Source of the DNA: a virus
Strand: one strand, 5' to 3'
Length of the DNA: 64,000 bases
Virus record (IMG/VR): IMGVR_UViG_3300037264_003623
Location: 1 to 64,000 of that record
The notes under the pieces were generated by a model that was given only the letters and a program-made list of their open reading frames with translations, searched no databases and was not told the DNA's origin. Numbering within the stretch: position 1 is the first letter of the stretch; the number at the start of each line of letters is the position of its first letter. A program made the position numbers and the translations under genes. Positions 1 to 8,455 of the stretch are shown here, piece after piece.

Positions 1-1
1 G

Positions 2-196
2 CCCTACCACTTCAAGGTTCCCTGGGGGCTGCCGGACGATTTCATAGACGTCAGGAAGTATGCGAGGGATCGGATCTCCGTCGAGTGTCTGGACAACGGG
101 GGTGTCTCGATCGACGTTAGAGTCTCATTCGAGAGCATGACCTGCGAGCTGACCGAGGAGCAGTTGGTCGCGCAGAAGATGCTGTCCGGGGGGTAG
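2..196 (+). CDS. 3' end of an unknown protein (partial)
   Basis: An open frame enters from the left edge and ends at TAG 194-196, giving about 64 residues starting PYHFKVPWGLPDD. The composition is ordinary for this genome: acidic, with frequent AGG and GTC codons. I recognise no motif, and the start lies outside the window. It is followed directly by a gene-free stretch with its own promoter, so it probably ends a transcription unit. Confidence 0.6.
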   Translation, partial: PYHFKVPWGLPDDFIDVRKYARDRISVECLDNGGVSIDVRVSFESMTCELTEEQLVAQKMLSGG

Positions 197-735
197 GGGT
201 CAAGGAAAAAACGCAAGGAATTGTGGCGAAGGGTTCGCAAGGCTCTGCCTGCGGTAGTCGTTGGAAAATCTGGAGTTGCGGAAGTTTCCCGGTTGACCTT
301 CGGAGGTGTTCGCATATAATTCTTCCATCAGGGTATTGCCTTTGCGGGGCCCGTGCCCCATAATATAGACGGTCAAGGCCGCTGGCAACGGCCCAGAGAA
401 CGGGAAAGGAAGCGAGCAGGTGGGAATGAAGACGGACTCCATTGGAAAACCGGTGTCGGTTTGCCGACCGATTCCGGGGGGGCGAAGCGGGGAATCTTCC
501 CACTGCTCGCCCTGCGTAGCCCCCGAAAAAAACAACCAGGCCGCGAAGCCTCGAAAGAGGCCGCGGCCTGTTCTATCTCAAGGTCGTGAGGGGAAGGCCA
601 GGGCGAGGTGCGACAGGAGGAGCCGCCTGGACGACGAGCCAGACGGCTCTTTCCCTTTCGGGCCCGAGGACGACGGCGGGGGGCCGAGGTTCCCGGGCCA
701 GGGCGAGGGGCCGGAGTCGATGTTCTGAGGCAGCA
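197..735. other. 540-nt stretch without a convincing gene
   Basis: Holds a strong sigma70-type promoter (293-320) followed by GC-rich sequence with two clear hairpins: GGGGC-CCGT-GCCCC near 345-358, and a long stem in which outer arms AGGCCGCG/CGCGGCCT enclose GCCTC-GAAA-GAGGC (about 538-569). A roughly 100-codon open frame at 420-728 is low-complexity (Arg/Gly/Pro-rich) and unconvincing. A transcribed structured RNA or long leader is the likelier content. Confidence 0.4.
293..320 (+). promoter_or_regulatory. Promoter, TTGACC-16-TATAAT
   Basis: -35 TTGACC at 293-298 and perfect -10 TATAAT at 315-320 with a 16-nt spacer, the spacing used by most promoters here. No start codon follows closely, so the transcript begins with about 400 nt of apparently non-coding sequence. 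Confidence 0.75.
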
Positions 736-1071
736 ATGAGAATCTCTCTGAAGAAGCGACGGGGCGGTGGGTGGATCCTGTCCTACGAGACCGATCCCGG
801 CGAGGAAGGGGTGATCGAAACGCAGCTCGACTTCTTCATGAAAACGGTCGGGTTCTTTGGGGGAAACAGCGAGGAGACGATGGAGGGACGAAGGATCTGG
901 GCCAGGCTGTTCAAGCAATTTCACGGGAGGCCGTTCATAGCCGGGGGGGTAAGGTACAAGTGGTTCGAGAATCTGATTGAGGAGGGCCTTATCCTCGATT
1001 GCGATAGCGATTATGCGAAGGCCATCCTTGCCGAAGAGGAGCGTCGCCGAGTGACCGGCGTTGATGGATAG
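736..1071 (+). CDS. Hypothetical protein, 111 aa
   Basis: Starts at ATG 736, chosen because the upstream in-frame sequence is low-complexity. Begins MRISLKKRRGGGWILSYETD and ends VTGVDG. Mixed alpha/beta composition, no signal peptide or membrane segment, no motif I recognise. It lies 38 nt upstream of the replication-initiator-like gene and probably shares its transcript. Function unknown. Confidence 0.6.
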   Translation: MRISLKKRRGGGWILSYETDPGEEGVIETQLDFFMKTVGFFGGNSEETMEGRRIWARLFKQFHGRPFIAGGVRYKWFENLIEEGLILDCDSDYAKAILAEEERRRVTGVDG

Positions 1072-1109
1072 GATCCTTCCCTGAAGTGAGGCGGGGACGA
1101 AAGGCAACG

Positions 1110-2489
1110 ATGATGTTTTCGAGAGACGACATTCAATACATCCCGATCGGGTTCAGCTTTCTTGACTGCGGGTACATGAGGGAGATTGGGATGGGGCCCA
1201 TGTGGGTCTATGTGGCGCTCCGCCGCAACGCATGGAGGAGCGACAAGGGGGAGCTCGGGAAGCACTGGTTGGGAGGGAAGATCGTCAGCCGTATCGGCCA
1301 TGAGGGAGTGGCGGAGAGGCTCGACATCGGGAAAATGTCGGTAAAGAGGTATCTGGACGTCCTCTACAAGAAGGGATGGGTGAAGAGGCTGGATGAGAGA
1401 ACGGGTAGGGCTCTCGTGTACGTCCTCGGGAGCGTGATAGAGACGGCGGAGGGGCCGGTCGAGTCGTTCTTCGCGGACGTCCTGACGGCAAGGAAGGTGG
1501 CCGAGTGGAAGGCCAAGAACGAGAAGGAACAAGGCCGAGGGGCCAAATTGATCCATCAGGGGGATCAAATTGATCTATCAGAGGGATCAAATCGGTCTAC
1601 AGAATATAGAACGGGGAATAGAGAAGAACCAATAGAGAACTTTGTCCCGTCGCCTTCGGCTCCGGGACATACCGCTCAACCCGGAAATAGGCCCGCCGAC
1701 GAGGTGAAGGCACTCCCCGTTAGCGAGCATGGCGGCGGAACGCCGGAAATGCCCCAGGACGCGAGCGGGGTGGGGGGAGGGGGTGATCGTGCTTTGGAGG
1801 GTCCGAAGGCCAGCGCGGCGGGGCAGCCGTCGGCCTCCCCGTCTATCCTGGAGGTTCCCTCTACCCCGAAAGAGGGGGGTGGGGGTGGGGAGGGAGAGAA
1901 CAATGTTCTCAAAGCGCACACCGTGTGCGCCGGGGCCGGGCAGAAGGTGATGCCGTGGGAGGTGGAGGAGGAGGAGGGGGGTCGGAAGCCGAAGAAGCCC
2001 CGGAAGAGAGGCCTGTACGACCCTGCCAAGTCGGTGTCCGAGTGGAACGGGAACGATCTGGTCGGGTACTTCCGGGTTCGCTTCAAGGCGATGTGGCCCG
2101 GGGAGGGGGCCCCGGACGTTCGGATCGAGGACCTGGCGGCGGCGAAGCGGCGGATCGTCTGGATGAAGGACGAGAAGATGGACATGTGCCTGGCGAAGAG
2201 GGCGATCGACCACCTGTTCGCCAACTGGTCGGACGGCCTCCCTGGTCGTCTCCGGTGGAAGGGGTCGAGGCCGGGGATCGCCATCATCGAGAACGCGAGG
2301 CTGTTCGAGATGCTCGTCCGTGAGGTCCAGAACGGGACAGGGGGGGCGGCGAAGGTGGACGACTGGAAGGGGGAAACCCCCGAGGTCAAGAGGTATCAGG
2401 AGCGGGAGACCATCAGAGCGAGGTTGCTGAATGAGGGTGCCACACTGGAACAGGCGACCCGTGAGGCCAACCGACTGGCTGGCCTCTAA
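1110..2489 (+). CDS. Winged-helix replication initiator-like protein
   Basis: About 459 aa. ATG 1110 is preferred over an upstream GTG. The first ~120 residues look like a winged-helix domain of the kind in phage O/DnaD-type initiators (IGHEGVAERLDIGKMSVKRY, then LYKKGWVKRLDE). A long low-complexity linker (~residues 150-290) follows, then a C-terminal charged helical domain. The next gene is a DnaC/IstB-like ATPase overlapping its 3' end, the classic initiator plus helicase-loader pair, and the DnaB-like helicase is 6 kb downstream. The inferred role is origin recognition or primosome assembly. A 17-bp palindrome (1914-1930) lies within the linker codons. The fold assignment is by pattern only. 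Confidence 0.6.
   Translation: MMFSRDDIQYIPIGFSFLDCGYMREIGMGPMWVYVALRRNAWRSDKGELGKHWLGGKIVSRIGHEGVAERLDIGKMSVKRYLDVLYKKGWVKRLDERTGRALVYVLGSVIETAEGPVESFFADVLTARKVAEWKAKNEKEQGRGAKLIHQGDQIDLSEGSNRSTEYRTGNREEPIENFVPSPSAPGHTAQPGNRPADEVKALPVSEHGGGTPEMPQDASGVGGGGDRALEGPKASAAGQPSASPSILEVPSTPKEGGGGGEGENNVLKAHTVCAGAGQKVMPWEVEEEEGGRKPKKPRKRGLYDPAKSVSEWNGNDLVGYFRVRFKAMWPGEGAPDVRIEDLAAAKRRIVWMKDEKMDMCLAKRAIDHLFANWSDGLPGRLRWKGSRPGIAIIENARLFEMLVREVQNGTGGAAKVDDWKGETPEVKRYQERETIRARLLNEGATLEQATREANRLAGL
1914..1930. repeat. Dispersed 17-bp palindrome, copy 1
   Basis: Perfect inverted repeat GCGCACAC-C-GTGTGCGC. This is the only one of five copies lying inside a coding region rather than just upstream of a start codon. 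Confidence 0.7.
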
Positions 2490-3012
2490 CGTGCCGGAGG
2501 GCAAGTGGGGCGCGAGGCTTGACCTGGTCCCACAGGGATTGCCATTCGTCGGGACGGTCCGGTCGTACGTCGAGAACCTCCAGGCGAACGTGGAGGCGGG
2601 TCGGGGTCTGATCCTCTGGGGCCCGTACCGTGGGGGCAAGTCCTGCCTCGCCGCGGTCATCGTGGGTGAGGCGCTCGCCTACCGGCTGTACTCCTACTGG
2701 GTCGAGTCGTTCGACGTCGCGGACGCCTGGATCGGCAAGGCGAAGGGGAGGCGGGAGGCGATCCGTGGCGCCGGGCTCCTCGTCGTGGACGACCTCGGGA
2801 TGGAGTCGAAGGGATCGTCGGACTGGCCGAAGGATATCATGCACGACCTCATGCGGTATCGCCTGGAGCGGCTCCGCCCCACCATCATCACCACGAACAT
2901 GAGCACCGCGGAGATCCAGAAGGTCTACGGGGAGAAGATGTGGGCGCTGCTCCAGGAGTACATGTCCGACGTCCTCGTGAAGGGGGCCGAGGACCACTGG
3001 AGGAAGCGGTGA
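2431..3012 (+). CDS. DnaC/IstB-like helicase-loader ATPase
   Basis: 193 aa, one AAA+ domain. Walker A is GPYRGGKS (~residues 64-71) and Walker B is LLVVDD (~116-121). A sensor-like ITTNMS follows near residue 155. The size and motif order match the DnaC/IstB family, which loads the hexameric replicative helicase on DNA. The start overlaps the end of the initiator-like gene by 59 nt, and the stop overlaps the next start (TGATG). With the initiator upstream and the DnaB-like helicase downstream, a loader role is well supported. Only the ATPase core is present; I see no separate N-terminal helicase-binding domain. Confidence 0.8.
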   Translation: MRVPHWNRRPVRPTDWLASNVPEGKWGARLDLVPQGLPFVGTVRSYVENLQANVEAGRGLILWGPYRGGKSCLAAVIVGEALAYRLYSYWVESFDVADAWIGKAKGRREAIRGAGLLVVDDLGMESKGSSDWPKDIMHDLMRYRLERLRPTIITTNMSTAEIQKVYGEKMWALLQEYMSDVLVKGAEDHWRKR

Positions 3013-3323
3013 TGGGGGGCAAGACCTTCTCGTTTCCAGGCGGCCTCTCGCCCCACTTGGCGGTGCATGGTGTGGGGATGGAGAAGGACGACCTTCATTT
3101 CGACATGAACACGAAGGTGGGGGACAAGACGATCGACGACTGGATGAATGAGATGGGGGCGAAGATGAGCGCGATCGAGGTGGAGGTTAGCACGATCCTG
3201 GAGGCGATCGCGTTGAACCATCAGAAGGGCCCAGACGGGAAGTGCATCCAGGACTGCTGGTCTTGTCGGGTCATCGAAACGATGGAGGGAATCCGGGTCT
3301 CGAATCGAATCAGTGGGGGTTAG
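3012..3323 (+). CDS. Small protein with C-terminal zinc-type motif
   Basis: 103 aa, starting at ATG 3012 in a TGATG overlap with the loader stop. The C-terminal half reads ILEAIALNHQKGPDGKC then CWSC, an H-x-K-G-x-D-G-K-C...C-x-x-C pattern likely to bind zinc. The gene at 3737 carries the same C-terminal module (HEKGEDGKC...CSGC), so the two are paralogues. Function unknown. Confidence 0.65.
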   Translation: MGGKTFSFPGGLSPHLAVHGVGMEKDDLHFDMNTKVGDKTIDDWMNEMGAKMSAIEVEVSTILEAIALNHQKGPDGKCIQDCWSCRVIETMEGIRVSNRISGG

Positions 3324-3365
3324 AGGAAGAAGTTGTGACTCGCTGCTGGGAGAGAAAGACTGCCG

Positions 3366-3740
3366 ATGGCGAAGGACAGGAAGCCCGTCGCCTTCGGTCA
3401 GAGGTTGCTCCAGTTGCGCCACGAAGTGGAGGCCAGGATCACGGTCATGTGCCCCCATCCATTGGGGAGCCGGGCGGAGAAGGCGTGGATGGCGTGGGCC
3501 AGGGGCGTGGCCTTCGGGTGTGTGGTGGTCCAGGACTCTGACACAGGGCCTGGGGCGGACCTCGGGACCGACGTGTGCTCTGAGAAGATTTCCTCCTCAC
3601 GAGGTTCGAGGCGGAGGGGAATTGTCGTCTGCAAGGATCCTACCGACGCCCACGGGTCGAGGGGAGAGCAGGCGGTCAGGAGGCAGAGGTTCGCGGAGGA
3701 CAGGAAGGGATGGAAAGGGAAGGACGGATCGAAAGGATGA
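3366..3740 (+). CDS. Hypothetical protein, 124 aa
   Basis: Starts MAKDRKPVAFGQRLLQLRHE; GGGAG sits 12-16 nt upstream of ATG 3366. Arg/Lys-rich, with a basic disordered tail. It ends in an ATGA overlap with the next gene, which supports it as a real translated frame. No domain recognised. Confidence 0.5.
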   Translation: MAKDRKPVAFGQRLLQLRHEVEARITVMCPHPLGSRAEKAWMAWARGVAFGCVVVQDSDTGPGADLGTDVCSEKISSSRGSRRRGIVVCKDPTDAHGSRGEQAVRRQRFAEDRKGWKGKDGSKG

Positions 3741-4042
3741 GGACGCTGACTGGGCAGCCTCCCAACCCTTTGGATGGGGACATCTACTACAACCCCGTCG
3801 TGGACGCCTTCTTCGTCTACTCCGACGGAGATTGGATCGACATGCCGGGGGCGTCGCCCGACGAGCTCGGGGTAATCAAGAGGAGGTTCGCCGATTTGTC
3901 GTCGTCCCTCAACGTGGTGATGGAGGCCATCGAGATGAGCCACGAGAAGGGGGAGGACGGTAAGTGCAGGCCGAGGTGCTCCGGGTGCGCGGTCAAGGAA
4001 CGGGTGGAGACATTGGCGACGGCGCGAAGGCTGATGGAGTAG
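3737..4042 (+). CDS. Small zinc-motif protein, paralogue of 3012 gene
   Basis: About 101 aa. ATG 3737 is chosen because it forms an ATGA overlap with the preceding stop. N-terminal part NPLDGDIYYNPVVDAFFVYSDG looks like a small beta domain. The C-terminal part HEKGEDGKC...CSGC matches the module in the protein at 3012. Unknown function; the duplicated module suggests a shared binding partner. Confidence 0.6.
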   Translation: MRTLTGQPPNPLDGDIYYNPVVDAFFVYSDGDWIDMPGASPDELGVIKRRFADLSSSLNVVMEAIEMSHEKGEDGKCRPRCSGCAVKERVETLATARRLME

Positions 4043-4090
4043 TCAGGAGTCATGGGCAGATCGATGGGCGCTACAGGAAGGAGCGGCGTT

Positions 4091-7000
4091 ATGGCTCGCA
4101 AGGGAATCAGCATCCCCAGGCTCTTCTGCCCTGGGGACGATCCATACTCTCTGTTCAAGTGGGTCAGGAAGAACGTCGATGCGAAGGACAAGGATGGGAA
4201 GCCGGTGACGTCCCACGAGGGGGTGGAGGTCCCCGACTTCTGGAGTGACAGTGCAGCGTTCATCCTCTCGGACAAGTACTTCCGAGCAGCCCACGGGTCA
4301 TGCCCGAGGGAGATCTCCCTCAAGCAAACGCTCGACCGGGTGGTCAACGAGATCGTCAAGTGGGGGGTCGAGCACGGCTACTTCGACAAGGCTAACGGAG
4401 CCGTCTTCGGGAACGAGCTCCGGGTGATGATCGCGTCCCAGCGGTTCTCGTTCAACAGCCCCGTCTACTTCAACGTGGGGTGCATGGACAAGCCGCAGTG
4501 CGCCGCGTGTTTCATCCTCGTCGTCTACGACGACCTGGGCAGTATCTCCGCGATGGTCCCGGTCATCGTGCATGTGTTCTCGCATGGGTCGGGATGCGGG
4601 TTCAATCTGTCCCTGCTCCGTGAGATGGGTGCCCCCCTCTCCAGGGGTGGGGTCGCGTCCGGGCCGAAGTCCTTCCTGCTCGGCTACAACTCCTTCGCCG
4701 GGATCATCAAGTCGGGCGGCATCCAGCGCAGGGCGGCCATGCTCGCCAGGCTGGACGACACTCACCCCGATGTCCTCGACTTCATCGAGATGAAGAGCGT
4801 CGAGGAGCGGAAGGCCCGCGCCCTTGTTCGGAAGGGGTACACGGTCGAGGAGGCGTACAAGACTGTTGCCTTCCAGAACGTGAACCTCTCCATCGGGATC
4901 TCCGACGCATTGATGAAGGCGGCCCTGGAGGGGAAGGACTGGGTGCTGAAGTCCGTTCTCACGGGGAAGACGGTCAAGGTCATCAAGGCGATGGACCTTC
5001 TCGACATGATCGCTCACGGGGCTCACTTCTGCGGGGACCCCGGCATCCAGTTGGACGATACGATGAACCGGGGCAACCCCCTGATCCGGGTCTCGAAGAT
5101 CCTCTCTACGAACCCGTGCGTTGTCGGGTCCACTAATGTCTACGTCAAGGAGGGGAAGAAGACGGTCCTCAAGCGGGTAGACCGGATCAAGGAGGGGTCC
5201 GCCAAGATCCTCAGCTACGACTTCGAGAAGCGGAAGCCGGTGTTCGCTAAGGCGACCTTCTTGGGGAAGACGCGGCAGAACGCCAAAGTCGTGAAGTTGA
5301 AAACGGCGAAGGGGGAGATCCGCCTGACACCGGATCACGAAGTCATGACGAGCAGGGGGTGGATCAAGGCGGCGGACATCCAGAAAGGGGACAAGATCTA
5401 CCGGGTGAAGGTGATAGGAGGAGTTTCAGGAGAGTTTGGAGATTCGCAGACATACCCCGGCAGAACGAGCCAGGTCGTCGTCCCCGATGGCAATGTCGAA
5501 GAGATCGAGGTCCTGGGGATGGAGGAATGCGAGGAGGGGGAAGATGTCTACGATTTCAGCGTCCCGAAGCATCATGCCTTCTTCACGGAGGAGGCTCTTG
5601 TCTCGAATTGCGCCGAGTTCGTCTGCATCCCCAATACCGCATGCAACCTAGCCTCCATGAACCTCGCCATGTTCTACCGAGACGGGGCGTTCCAGCACGA
5701 GGAGTTCCGCCACGCGGTCAGGATTTCCATCGTGGCGCAGGACATCCTCGTGGGGCTGAGCGGGTACCCGACGCCGGAGATCGACAAGAACTCGAACGAG
5801 TACCGGCCGCTGGGCCTCGGGTTCACGAACCTCGGTGGGATGTTCATCAAGATGGGCATCCCCTACGACAGCGACCAGGCCAGGATGCTCGCCTCGGCCG
5901 TCTCCGCCGACATGACGGCGACGGCGTACCAGGCATCGGTGGACATCGCCAAGGTCCTTGGCCCCTTCTCCGGGTTCGAGTACAACCGGAAGGCGATGCT
6001 CGCCGTCTTGAAGGCGCACAAGAACAAGTTCAACGCCCTCGCGGACGCCCACAGCGGGGCAGCAGACCTCGACGGGATATCAGACGAGTGGGAGAAGGTG
6101 TGCCAGGAGGCGGTGAAGCACGGGATCAGGAACTGCCAGGTGACGCTGGTGCCCCCCGCGGGGACGATCTCGAACATCCTCGACTGCACGACGGCTGGGA
6201 TCGAGCCGATCCTGTTCAGCGCGACCAAGAGGAGGCTCGACGCGGGCGGGGAGCTGATCGTCCCCTCGTTCGAGATCGACCGGGGCCTGGAGGGTCTCGG
6301 GTACTCGAAGGAGGAGAGGGCGATAATCACGAAGTACATCGAGTCGAACGGGACCCTCTCCGGGGCACCGGTGGTCAAGCCGCAGCACCTTCCCGTCTTC
6401 GACCCGGTGTACCCCCTGAAGGTCGGGGACAGGCGGGTGTCGGCAATGGCCCAGATCCAGATGATGGGGGCGGTCCAGCCGTTCATCTCCGGCTCCATCT
6501 CCAAGACGATCGGCCTGCCGGAGTCGGCGAGCGTGGAGGAGGTGAAGGAGACCATCATCCAGGCGTGGAAGCTCGGCCTGAAGGCGATCTCCTTCTATCG
6601 CTCCAACTCGAAGATGAGCCAGCCCCTCGTGAACGCCATCCTGGAACAGGAGAAGATGGAAGAGGAGGAGGGGGGTCCCGCGAGAAGAGTCATGCCGCAG
6701 GAGGTCAGGGCGCACATCCACCGCGGGGTGGTCGGGCCGGGTTCGACGTCGGAGACGAAGCTCTACATCATCCCGGGGGAGCGCGAGGACGGCACGCTTG
6801 GGGAGGTATTCGTCACGCTCGCCAAGGAGGGGTCTGCCCTTCGCGGACTGGTGGACGCCCTCATGACGGCGGTCTCCATCGGGCTCCAGTACGGGGTGCC
6901 CCTGGAGGTCTTCTGCAAGAAGTTCATCGGGACCAAGTTCGAGCCGATGGGGTGGACTAGGAACGAGAAGATCAAGTTCGCCACGAGCCTGGTGGATTAC

Positions 7001-7261
7001 ATCTTCAAGTACCTCGGGTCGCGCTACCTGGGGATGTCGTTCGAGGCACCGAAGGCGATCGATGAGGACGCCCCGAAGGAGCCGAGCAAGAGCGACGAGG
7101 AGCTACGCAGGGCGGTGATCAGGGCGCTCCGGCATCCGACGCAGTACAACACCTTCGACCTCTGCGATTGCGGCGGGATGCTCTACATGGAGGGACCGTG
7201 CAAGAAGTGCTCGAACAAGCTCTGCAAGAGGAACACGGAGAGCGGCGGGTGCGGGGGATAG
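4091..7261 (+). CDS. nrdJ: Class II (B12-dependent) ribonucleotide reductase, intein-containing
   Basis: Adenosylcobalamin-dependent ribonucleotide reductase, reducing ribonucleotides to deoxyribonucleotides for phage DNA synthesis. Family signatures are a CAACFILVVYDDL block, SHGSGCGFNLS, the NP-C-(A)-E active-site motif with TACNLASMN, a PPAGTISNI-like loop and a C-terminal Cys-rich tail (CDCGG...CKKC) expected to shuttle electrons. The frame also opens at ATG 4052; ATG 4091 follows a better Shine-Dalgarno (AAGGAG, 8 nt away). A 164-aa intein (5117-5608) sits immediately before the catalytic Cys of NPCAE, so the enzyme is inactive until splicing. Without it the protein is about 890-905 aa, normal for the NrdJ family. 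Confidence 0.93.
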   Translation: MARKGISIPRLFCPGDDPYSLFKWVRKNVDAKDKDGKPVTSHEGVEVPDFWSDSAAFILSDKYFRAAHGSCPREISLKQTLDRVVNEIVKWGVEHGYFDKANGAVFGNELRVMIASQRFSFNSPVYFNVGCMDKPQCAACFILVVYDDLGSISAMVPVIVHVFSHGSGCGFNLSLLREMGAPLSRGGVASGPKSFLLGYNSFAGIIKSGGIQRRAAMLARLDDTHPDVLDFIEMKSVEERKARALVRKGYTVEEAYKTVAFQNVNLSIGISDALMKAALEGKDWVLKSVLTGKTVKVIKAMDLLDMIAHGAHFCGDPGIQLDDTMNRGNPLIRVSKILSTNPCVVGSTNVYVKEGKKTVLKRVDRIKEGSAKILSYDFEKRKPVFAKATFLGKTRQNAKVVKLKTAKGEIRLTPDHEVMTSRGWIKAADIQKGDKIYRVKVIGGVSGEFGDSQTYPGRTSQVVVPDGNVEEIEVLGMEECEEGEDVYDFSVPKHHAFFTEEALVSNCAEFVCIPNTACNLASMNLAMFYRDGAFQHEEFRHAVRISIVAQDILVGLSGYPTPEIDKNSNEYRPLGLGFTNLGGMFIKMGIPYDSDQARMLASAVSADMTATAYQASVDIAKVLGPFSGFEYNRKAMLAVLKAHKNKFNALADAHSGAADLDGISDEWEKVCQEAVKHGIRNCQVTLVPPAGTISNILDCTTAGIEPILFSATKRRLDAGGELIVPSFEIDRGLEGLGYSKEERAIITKYIESNGTLSGAPVVKPQHLPVFDPVYPLKVGDRRVSAMAQIQMMGAVQPFISGSISKTIGLPESASVEEVKETIIQAWKLGLKAISFYRSNSKMSQPLVNAILEQEKMEEEEGGPARRVMPQEVRAHIHRGVVGPGSTSETKLYIIPGEREDGTLGEVFVTLAKEGSALRGLVDALMTAVSIGLQYGVPLEVFCKKFIGTKFEPMGWTRNEKIKFATSLVDYIFKYLGSRYLGMSFEAPKAIDEDAPKEPSKSDEELRRAVIRALRHPTQYNTFDLCDCGGMLYMEGPCKKCSNKLCKRNTESGGCGG
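5117..5608 (+). mobile_element. Mini-intein in nrdJ (164 aa, no endonuclease)
   Basis: Begins with Cys (CVVGSTNVYV) after extein NP and ends ...EEALVSN before extein CAEF. Splicing block B is visible as LTPDHEVMTSRGW. The length leaves no room for a homing endonuclease, so it is a mini-intein. The penultimate residue is Ser instead of the usual His; the +1 extein residue is Cys, the enzyme's own active-site cysteine. Confidence 0.92.
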
Positions 7262-7263
7262 GT

Positions 7264-7291
7264 TTGACGATTTCCCGAAAGGGGATATAAC
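7264..7291 (+). promoter_or_regulatory. Promoter, TTGACG-16-TATAAC, leaderless
   Basis: -35 TTGACG 7264-7269 and -10 TATAAC 7286-7291. ATG 7298 follows only 6 nt after the -10 box, so transcription should start at or next to the start codon. Confidence 0.75.
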
Positions 7292-7297
7292 AAGATC

Positions 7298-7534
7298 ATG
7301 GGAAAGAAGATGATGATGGTCGATTTCCAGATGGTCGTCGGTGGCAAGCCGCTGCCGGAGGCCATCGAGGGGGCGACGATCAGGACCACTAACGGAAGAG
7401 CTATGATCCTGCCTCCCCCGTCGGGCAAGTGTCAGGAATGCGCGGTGGACCACAAGCCGGAAGAACCCCACAACAGGGACAGCCTCTACTACCAGATGGC
7501 TTTCAGGCAGAAGCATGGCCGGTGGCCGACGTGA
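7298..7534 (+). CDS. Hypothetical protein, 78 aa
   Basis: Starts MGKKMMMVDFQMVVGGKPLP; contains CQECAVDH, a possible metal site. Expressed from its own leaderless promoter between the reductase and the HNH gene. Function unknown. Confidence 0.6.
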   Translation: MGKKMMMVDFQMVVGGKPLPEAIEGATIRTTNGRAMILPPPSGKCQECAVDHKPEEPHNRDSLYYQMAFRQKHGRWPT

Positions 7535-7538
7535 GGAC

Positions 7539-7567
7539 TTGATTTTGTTGGCCCGCCCTGTTAGTAT
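7539..7567 (+). promoter_or_regulatory. Promoter of HNH gene, TTGATT-17-TAGTAT
   Basis: -35 TTGATT 7539-7544 and -10 TAGTAT 7562-7567, 17-nt spacer, 20 nt upstream of the HNH start. The sequence differs from the TTGACGAAA promoters of the phage genes, consistent with an acquired cassette. Confidence 0.5.
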
Positions 7568-7586
7568 GCAATCAGGGAGGTGGGCC

Positions 7587-8093
7587 ATGAATCCAATGAT
7601 TCATCATCGAGGGAAGCCTCGGGGGTGGCGGAGACCCATAAAGGAACGGTTTGAGGAGAAGGTCGAAAAATCGGATGAGTGTTGGCCCTGGGTTGGATGT
7701 CTAACTCCGAAAGGGTACGGGCAGATCAACAGCGGTGGACGTGGATCGCCAGTGGCGGTACATCGTCTTGCGTATTTTCTCCTTTTTGGGCCCATCCCGA
7801 AAGGGATGTTGGTTTTGCATAGATGCGACAATCCGGCATGTGTTCGACCAGATCATCTTTTTTTGGGAACGGCTCAGGACAACTCAAGCGACATGGTTCG
7901 GAAAGGACGGGCACGGGGAATTCGTGGAAACCATCCCAAGGCCAAACTCAGGGAGGAACAGGTGATAGAGATTCGCCGACGTTACGCTCTGGGGAATGTC
8001 TCTATGAGGGGTTTGGCGAAGATATTCGGGGTTGGCTCTGACCAGATTTGTCGAATCGTGAATCGAAAGAAGTGGGCGTGGCTGGAACCTTGA
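7587..8093 (+). CDS. HNH homing endonuclease (free-standing)
   Basis: 168 aa. ATG 7587 follows GGGAGG by 6 nt. N-terminal HNH domain of the CWPW...GYG...VHRLAY...LHRCDNPACVRPDHLFLGT type, with zinc and catalytic His positions visible. A C-terminal helix-turn-helix (LAKIFGVGSDQICRIVNRK) probably gives DNA specificity. The gene is AT-richer than its neighbours. It lies between two phage genes, and I found no displaced target fragment here, unlike three other HNH loci in the window. Known relatives are intron- or phage-encoded mobile endonucleases. Confidence 0.88.
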   Translation: MNPMIHHRGKPRGWRRPIKERFEEKVEKSDECWPWVGCLTPKGYGQINSGGRGSPVAVHRLAYFLLFGPIPKGMLVLHRCDNPACVRPDHLFLGTAQDNSSDMVRKGRARGIRGNHPKAKLREEQVIEIRRRYALGNVSMRGLAKIFGVGSDQICRIVNRKKWAWLEP

Positions 8094-8107
8094 TTGAAGG
8101 ATCGACC

Positions 8108-8455
8108 ATGGCCGGAAGAAAAGGGCCAACCATGAACCTCGTCCGAAGGCTCGGGGAGGTGAACCCCGAAAGGCTCGCGGGCGAGGTCGCAAGTCTCCGT
8201 AAGGAGAGCGAGAACCTTCGCCTCGCCCTTGGTGTGAAGGTCGCGACCTACGTTAGGACGATCAACCTGGGGAAGGGTGATGTCCTCGTCGTTCGGCCCC
8301 CGAAGGGGATTTCCATCAGGCCGGAGGCGTGGGTCGCTGTCCTGGAGCACGTCTCGAAGCTGATGAAGGATCGGCTCGGGTGGGAGGGTCCGATCCTGTT
8401 CGAGGGGAACATGGAGATCAGCAAGCAGGTCGGAGGCTCTGATGGTCAGCATTGA
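8108..8455 (+). CDS. Hypothetical protein, 115 aa
   Basis: Starts at ATG 8108 (an alternative is ATG 8132). Contains a short coiled-coil-like segment (EVASLRKESENLRLAL) and a C-terminal alpha/beta part (KGDVLVVRPPKGISIRPEAW). The stop overlaps the start of the helicase gene by 14 nt, so the two are probably translated together. Function unknown. Confidence 0.6.
   Translation: MAGRKGPTMNLVRRLGEVNPERLAGEVASLRKESENLRLALGVKVATYVRTINLGKGDVLVVRPPKGISIRPEAWVAVLEHVSKLMKDRLGWEGPILFEGNMEISKQVGGSDGQH

Noticed and set aside
420-728. 102-codon open frame behind the 293 promoter
   Set aside because: Low-complexity Arg/Gly/Pro composition and overlap with strong RNA hairpins; high-GC sequence gives such frames by chance.
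5359-6960. 533-codon alternative frame across the intein and NrdJ
   Set aside because: Shadow frame; the NrdJ and intein frame has all conserved motifs.
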